Source of the DNA: an uncultured Collinsella sp.
GTDB taxonomy: Bacteria; Actinomycetota; Coriobacteriia; Coriobacteriales; Coriobacteriaceae
Length of the DNA stretch: 18,505 bases
Direction: 5' to 3'
Assembly: GCA_900555585.1 (NCBI GenBank)
Contig: USLT01000004.1
Location: forward strand, 1 to 18,505
This document shows positions 15,802-18,505 of the stretch, piece by piece. The position numbers and the translations under genes were made by a program. The first letter of the stretch is position 1, and each line of letters starts with the position of its first letter. The notes beneath the pieces were generated by a model that made no database searches, was not told the DNA's origin, and worked only from the letters and a program-made list of their open reading frames with translations.

Positions 15802-16086
15802 ATGAAGAAGATCGTTCTTGCATGCGGATCCGGTGTCGCCACCTCCACCGCGGTGGCCCGCAAGGTCAGCGACCTGCTCGATGCGAACGGCTACAAGGGC
15901 CAGTTCCACATCGTTCAGTGCGCCATCGCCGAGGCCGCCACGCAGTGCGCCGACGCTGATCTCCTCGTTGCGACCACCGTCGCTCCCGAGGGCATCACCT
16001 GCGCCTACGTCAGCGGCGTCCCGTTCCTCACGGGCATGGGCAAGGCTGATGCCGAGAAGCAGATCCTGGACGTCATGGCCCAGTAA
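15802..16086 (+). CDS. PTS galactitol-family EIIB component
   Basis: The 94-residue cytoplasmic protein starts MKKIVLACGSGVATSTAVA. Cys8 in the P-loop is the phosphorylated residue of GatB-type EIIB proteins, and TTVAPEGIT and GVPFLTGMG match the rest of the fold. It passes phosphate from an EIIA to the sugar carried by EIIC. The ATG has AAAGGAGAG 7-8 nt upstream; a TTG eight codons earlier would be within that site and is rejected. A 118-nt gap separates it from the YjbQ-like gene, with no convincing terminator. Confidence 0.9.
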   Translation: MKKIVLACGSGVATSTAVARKVSDLLDANGYKGQFHIVQCAIAEAATQCADADLLVATTVAPEGITCAYVSGVPFLTGMGKADAEKQILDVMAQ

Positions 16087-16105
16087 TACCTGCTATCGGC
16101 ATAGT

Positions 16106-16171
16106 CGGGGCTAATCAGCCCCGGCCCCGTTGAGAGAACGTGCCCGTGCGCCGCGCTGCCCTGCGGCACGC
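16106..16171 (+). other. Structured gatB-gatC intergenic region with two hairpins
   Basis: The first hairpin (CGGGGCT, loop AATC, AGCCCCG; 16106-16123) is a perfect 7-bp stem without a T tract. The second (about 16146-16170) has a 5-bp GC core, one mismatch and three outer pairs, and is followed after 8 nt by TTTTCTTG. These may stabilise the upstream message or reduce read-through into the EIIC gene. Confidence 0.4.
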
Positions 16172-16214
16172 TGGTGCGTTTTCTTGTATCGATTCTTTAC
16201 GGAAGGAACTCAGC

Positions 16215-17621
16215 ATGGATGCGATCCTAGGTTTCTTTACCTTCATCCAGGGTCTTGGCGTCTCCGTCATGATGCCCATCATCATCACGATCATCGGCAC
16301 CATCCTCGGCGCCGGCTTCTCTAAGAGCCTCAAGGCCGGTCTGACGGTCGGCGTCGGCTTCATCGGCCTGAACCTCATCATCAACAACCTCCTGGGCGTC
16401 AACCTCGCCCCGGCGGTCGAGACCATGGTCGAGCGCTTCGGCCTGGCCCTCTCCATCATCGACGTGGGCTGGCCCGCCTCTTCGGCCATCGCCATGGGCT
16501 CCACGGTCGGCCTGTTCATCATCCCGCTCGGCCTGATCGTGAACCTGCTGATGCTGCTCACCAACACCACCCAGACCGTCGACGTCGACATCTGGAACTA
16601 CTGGCACTTCGCCTTCACCGGCGCCATCGTCGCGATCATCACCGACAACATCATGATCGGCTTCGCCGCCGCCATCATCAACGAGGTCGTCGTCCTGATC
16701 CTCGGCGACATCACCGCCCCGCAGGTCGAGAAGTCCCTGGGCATGCCCGGCGTCTCCCTGCCTCACGGCTTCACCGCCGCCTTCGCCCCGATCGCCATGG
16801 CCGTTAACTGGCTCATCGACAAGATCCCCGGCGTCCGCGACATCAACCTCGACGTCGAGTCCATGCAGAAGAAGTTCGGCGTCTTCGGCGAGCCCCTGTT
16901 CGTCGGCACCGTCATCGGTATGGTCATCGGCTGCGTCGCCTACTTCGACGCCGCCGACATCGCCGGCTCCATCACCAAGATCCTGGTCCTGGGCGTCTCC
17001 CTCGGTGCCGTCCTCGTCCTGATCCCCCGTATGGCCTCCCTGCTCATGGAGGGCCTGCTGCCCATCTCCGACGCTGCTTCCGAGTTCATTCAGAAGCGCT
17101 TCCAGAACCGCGGCAAGATCTACATCGGCCTCGACTCCGCCGTCGGCGTCGGCCACCCCGTGACCCTGTCCCTGGCCCTGATCCTGATCCCCGTCATGCT
17201 GCTGCTCGCCGTTGCCCTGCAGCCGCTCGGCAACCAGGTCATCCCCTTCGGCGACCTCTCCACGGCTACCTACATGCTCGTTCTCATCACCCCCATCGTG
17301 AACCAGAACGGCTTCCGCGGCCTGATCGTCGGCATCATCGTTCTCGCCATCGGTCTGCTCATCTCCACCTACATGGCTCCGTTCCAGACCGCTGCCGCCC
17401 TGCAGTCCGGCTTTGACGTCGCTGCTGCCGCCGGCACCGCCAACGCGCAGATCTCCTCGCTCTGCGACGGCGCGAACCCGCTGACCTTCATCTTCGTGTT
17501 CCTTTCCAACATGAACGGCTGGTTGTGCCTCGGCGTCACCGGTGTCGCCGCCCTCGCTCTCGCCCTGTGGAACCGCTCCCGCATCCTCAAGGAGGCCAAG
17601 GAGCTCCACGCCGCCGAGTAG
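16215..17621 (+). CDS. PTS galactitol-family EIIC permease
   Basis: The 468-residue protein is highly hydrophobic with about ten or more membrane segments and matches GatC-type permeases in length and composition. Recognisable parts are the N-terminal segment through ILGAGFSKSLKAGLTVGVGFIGLN, the TQTVDVDIWNYWHFAFTGA block, and the late GNQVIPFGDLSTATYMLV segment. It would carry a polyol or sugar across the membrane while EIIB phosphorylates it. The ATG is chosen because GGAAGGA lies 8 nt upstream; the longer frame starts in the hairpin region. Codon use is extremely C-ending, suggesting high expression. No EIIA gene is adjacent. Confidence 0.92.
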   Translation: MDAILGFFTFIQGLGVSVMMPIIITIIGTILGAGFSKSLKAGLTVGVGFIGLNLIINNLLGVNLAPAVETMVERFGLALSIIDVGWPASSAIAMGSTVGLFIIPLGLIVNLLMLLTNTTQTVDVDIWNYWHFAFTGAIVAIITDNIMIGFAAAIINEVVVLILGDITAPQVEKSLGMPGVSLPHGFTAAFAPIAMAVNWLIDKIPGVRDINLDVESMQKKFGVFGEPLFVGTVIGMVIGCVAYFDAADIAGSITKILVLGVSLGAVLVLIPRMASLLMEGLLPISDAASEFIQKRFQNRGKIYIGLDSAVGVGHPVTLSLALILIPVMLLLAVALQPLGNQVIPFGDLSTATYMLVLITPIVNQNGFRGLIVGIIVLAIGLLISTYMAPFQTAAALQSGFDVAAAAGTANAQISSLCDGANPLTFIFVFLSNMNGWLCLGVTGVAALALALWNRSRILKEAKELHAAE

Positions 17622-17644
17622 CGCCTATCCGTCCCATGGTCGGG

Positions 17645-17650
17645 TATACT
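17645..17650 (+). promoter_or_regulatory. Candidate -10 element between gatC and the downstream gene
   Basis: TATACT (5 of 6 matches) 24 nt after the gatC-like stop. No -35 can be recognised. It lies upstream of a terminator-like hairpin, so any transcript would either be short or have to read through. Confidence 0.4.
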
Positions 17651-17668
17651 AGTCGATAGCGTTTACAC

Positions 17669-17712
17669 AAGGCCCGCATCCCGCGCCTCGCGCAGGGTGC
17701 GGGCCTTCTTTT
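17669..17712 (+). terminator. Intrinsic terminator after the GatBC operon
   Basis: Arms AAGGCCCGCATCC (17669-17681) and GGGTGCGGGCCTT (17695-17707) pair over 13 bp with one wobble, with a small CGCG/CGCG inner hairpin in the loop, then CTTTTA. It most likely ends the PTS operon. It also lies in the leader region of the next gene. Confidence 0.85.
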
Positions 17713-17734
17713 ACCTCGCTCTCAAGGAGGAGCC

Positions 17735-18355
17735 ATGTCCCAAGCACACAAGGCGGAGCGTAGCGCCGCCGAGACCGAGTCCCTCGAGTTCGATCCCGTA
17801 TGGAGCGGCGAGTACATCGCAGACGAAAGGGTCTACCGCATGGAGGTCCTGACGCCGGCGTATGGCTCCATAGCCTTCTGCGTGCTCGGCGTGCTCCTGT
17901 TCTTCTTCAACCTCGTTGACCTGGGCACCATGATGCCCCTGGCTCGCGTCGCGGGCCTCGTCATGATGATCGGTGGCGTCTACACGCTCCAGCGCTCGTT
18001 CATCGCGCGCGCGTTCCCGCGCGTGATCCGTCTGGACGAGGAGGGGGTCGAGTTCGAGTCCTTCGGTAAAGCTTGTCGCTTCTCGACCGCGGGGTTGGTG
18101 CGCTGCGCCGTCCGCGAGGCGGCTCAGGGCCGCGCCTTCCTGCGTATCGAGGACGGTTCGGGTTCCAAGCGCTTCTTCCTCAACTGCGGTGACATGGCCT
18201 CTTCTACGGGGGCATCCGGGCTCAACGTGCAGGAGTACCTCTTCGCGCAGGAAGCCCGCCTCGATCCGGAGAACATTCGCGTTCGTGCGCGCAAGGTGAA
18301 CGCGCGCAAGGAGGCGGAGGCGAGGAAGCTGGAAGAGGGTGGCAAGTCGAAATAG
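17735..18355 (+). CDS. Hypothetical membrane protein with two transmembrane helices and a PH-like soluble part
   Basis: The 206-residue protein is not a family recognised with confidence. Residues 1-40 are charged and likely cytoplasmic. Two hydrophobic helices follow at about 43-62 and 68-86, joined by a short turn, forming a hairpin. Residues about 95-150 (IRLDEEGVEFES...CRFSTAGLVRCAVRE...FLRIEDGSGSKRFFLN) have the alternating beta pattern seen in bacterial PH-like (YcxB-type) membrane-anchored domains, which is a guess from pattern only. The C-terminal 25 residues are rich in Arg, Lys and Glu. The ATG is preceded by AAGGAGG. No functional link to its neighbours is evident. Confidence 0.75.
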   Translation: MSQAHKAERSAAETESLEFDPVWSGEYIADERVYRMEVLTPAYGSIAFCVLGVLLFFFNLVDLGTMMPLARVAGLVMMIGGVYTLQRSFIARAFPRVIRLDEEGVEFESFGKACRFSTAGLVRCAVREAAQGRAFLRIEDGSGSKRFFLNCGDMASSTGASGLNVQEYLFAQEARLDPENIRVRARKVNARKEAEARKLEEGGKSK

Positions 18356-18414
18356 GGGTTATCTGAGTTCAGAGCGGGGATGAATACCAAGATCAAAAAA
18401 GATCGCGATTGAGC

Positions 18415-18443
18415 TTGAACCCTAGCCGAGAGTTCGCTATTAT
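18415..18443 (+). promoter_or_regulatory. Promoter of the tRNA-Leu gene
   Basis: TTGAAC (18415-18420), a 17-bp spacer and TATTAT (18438-18443) form the best promoter in the window. The predicted start falls a few bases before the mature tRNA 5' end at 18454, so the 5' leader is very short. Confidence 0.75.
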
Positions 18444-18453
18444 AAGACAGCAC

Positions 18454-18505
18454 GCGGGCGTGGCGGAATTGGCAGACGCGTATGGTTCAGGTCCATATGG
18501 GGGCA
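18454..18505 (+). tRNA. tRNA-Leu (CAG anticodon), 3'-truncated by window edge
   Basis: GCGGGCG forms the 5' acceptor strand, followed by the leucine-type D arm (TGGCGGAATTGGCAGACGCG). The anticodon stem TATGG / CCATA encloses the loop TTCAGGT, giving anticodon CAG. The beginning of the long variable arm is visible; the T arm and 3' acceptor strand lie beyond the window. Confidence 0.92.

Noticed and set aside
16227..17609. 460-codon minus-strand frame opposite the EIIC permease
   Set aside because: An Asp/Gly/Val-rich shadow of the C-ending codons of the permease gene.
18124..18453. 109-codon minus-strand frame overlapping the last hypothetical gene
   Set aside because: Mostly antisense to that gene, and its start falls next to the tRNA; no ribosome binding site seen.
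1..18505. CRISPR arrays, insertion sequences, integrase or attachment sites
   Set aside because: No regularly spaced repeats, transposase-like frames or flanking direct repeats were found by eye.

Overview
The window looks like chromosome from a high-GC, Gram-positive gut anaerobe of the Coriobacteriia, probably Collinsella-like. That is an inference from the GC-rich, C/G-ending codons, the strong purine-rich ribosome binding sites and the two PTS sugar operons on a GC-rich background; no marker gene here proves the taxon.

Layout. (1) 1-5475, plus strand: three genome-maintenance genes, the 3' part of rmuC, then nth (endonuclease III) and mfd (transcription-repair coupling factor). (2) 5481-10215: a clearly more AT-rich block. 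A DeoR-family regulator on the minus strand faces a divergent plus-strand operon made of a class II ketose-bisphosphate aldolase and a complete mannose-family PTS permease (EIIA, EIIB, EIIC, EIID), closed by a strong intrinsic terminator. The intergenic region carries two pairs of CGAAA motifs, each pair spaced 20 bp, one pair over each predicted promoter. (3) 10250-13366: a minus-strand YitT-family membrane protein and a divergent recQ helicase return to high GC. (4) 13550-17712: a GntR/UTRA regulator followed by a second, very GC-rich and strongly codon-biased sugar cassette: a triosephosphate-isomerase-like enzyme, a YjbQ/UPF0047-family protein, a galactitol-type PTS EIIB and EIIC, then a terminator-like hairpin. 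No EIIA accompanies it. (5) 17735-18505: a small two-helix membrane protein of unknown function and the 5' part of a tRNA-Leu(CAG) with a good promoter.

How the genes may work together. In the first cassette the PTS would bring in and phosphorylate a hexose or ketose, the aldolase would cut a phosphoketose into C3 units, and the DeoR protein would sense a sugar phosphate. In the second, GatB/GatC-type components would import and phosphorylate a polyol or sugar, and a TIM-fold isomerase that keeps the Lys/His/Glu catalytic triad would act downstream; the role of the YjbQ-like protein is unknown. This second cassette (GntR-UTRA, TIM-like, YjbQ-like, GatB, GatC) is the best candidate for an undescribed pathway. 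The repair genes (rmuC, nth, mfd, recQ) flank the AT-rich sugar block, as if that block had been inserted among them.
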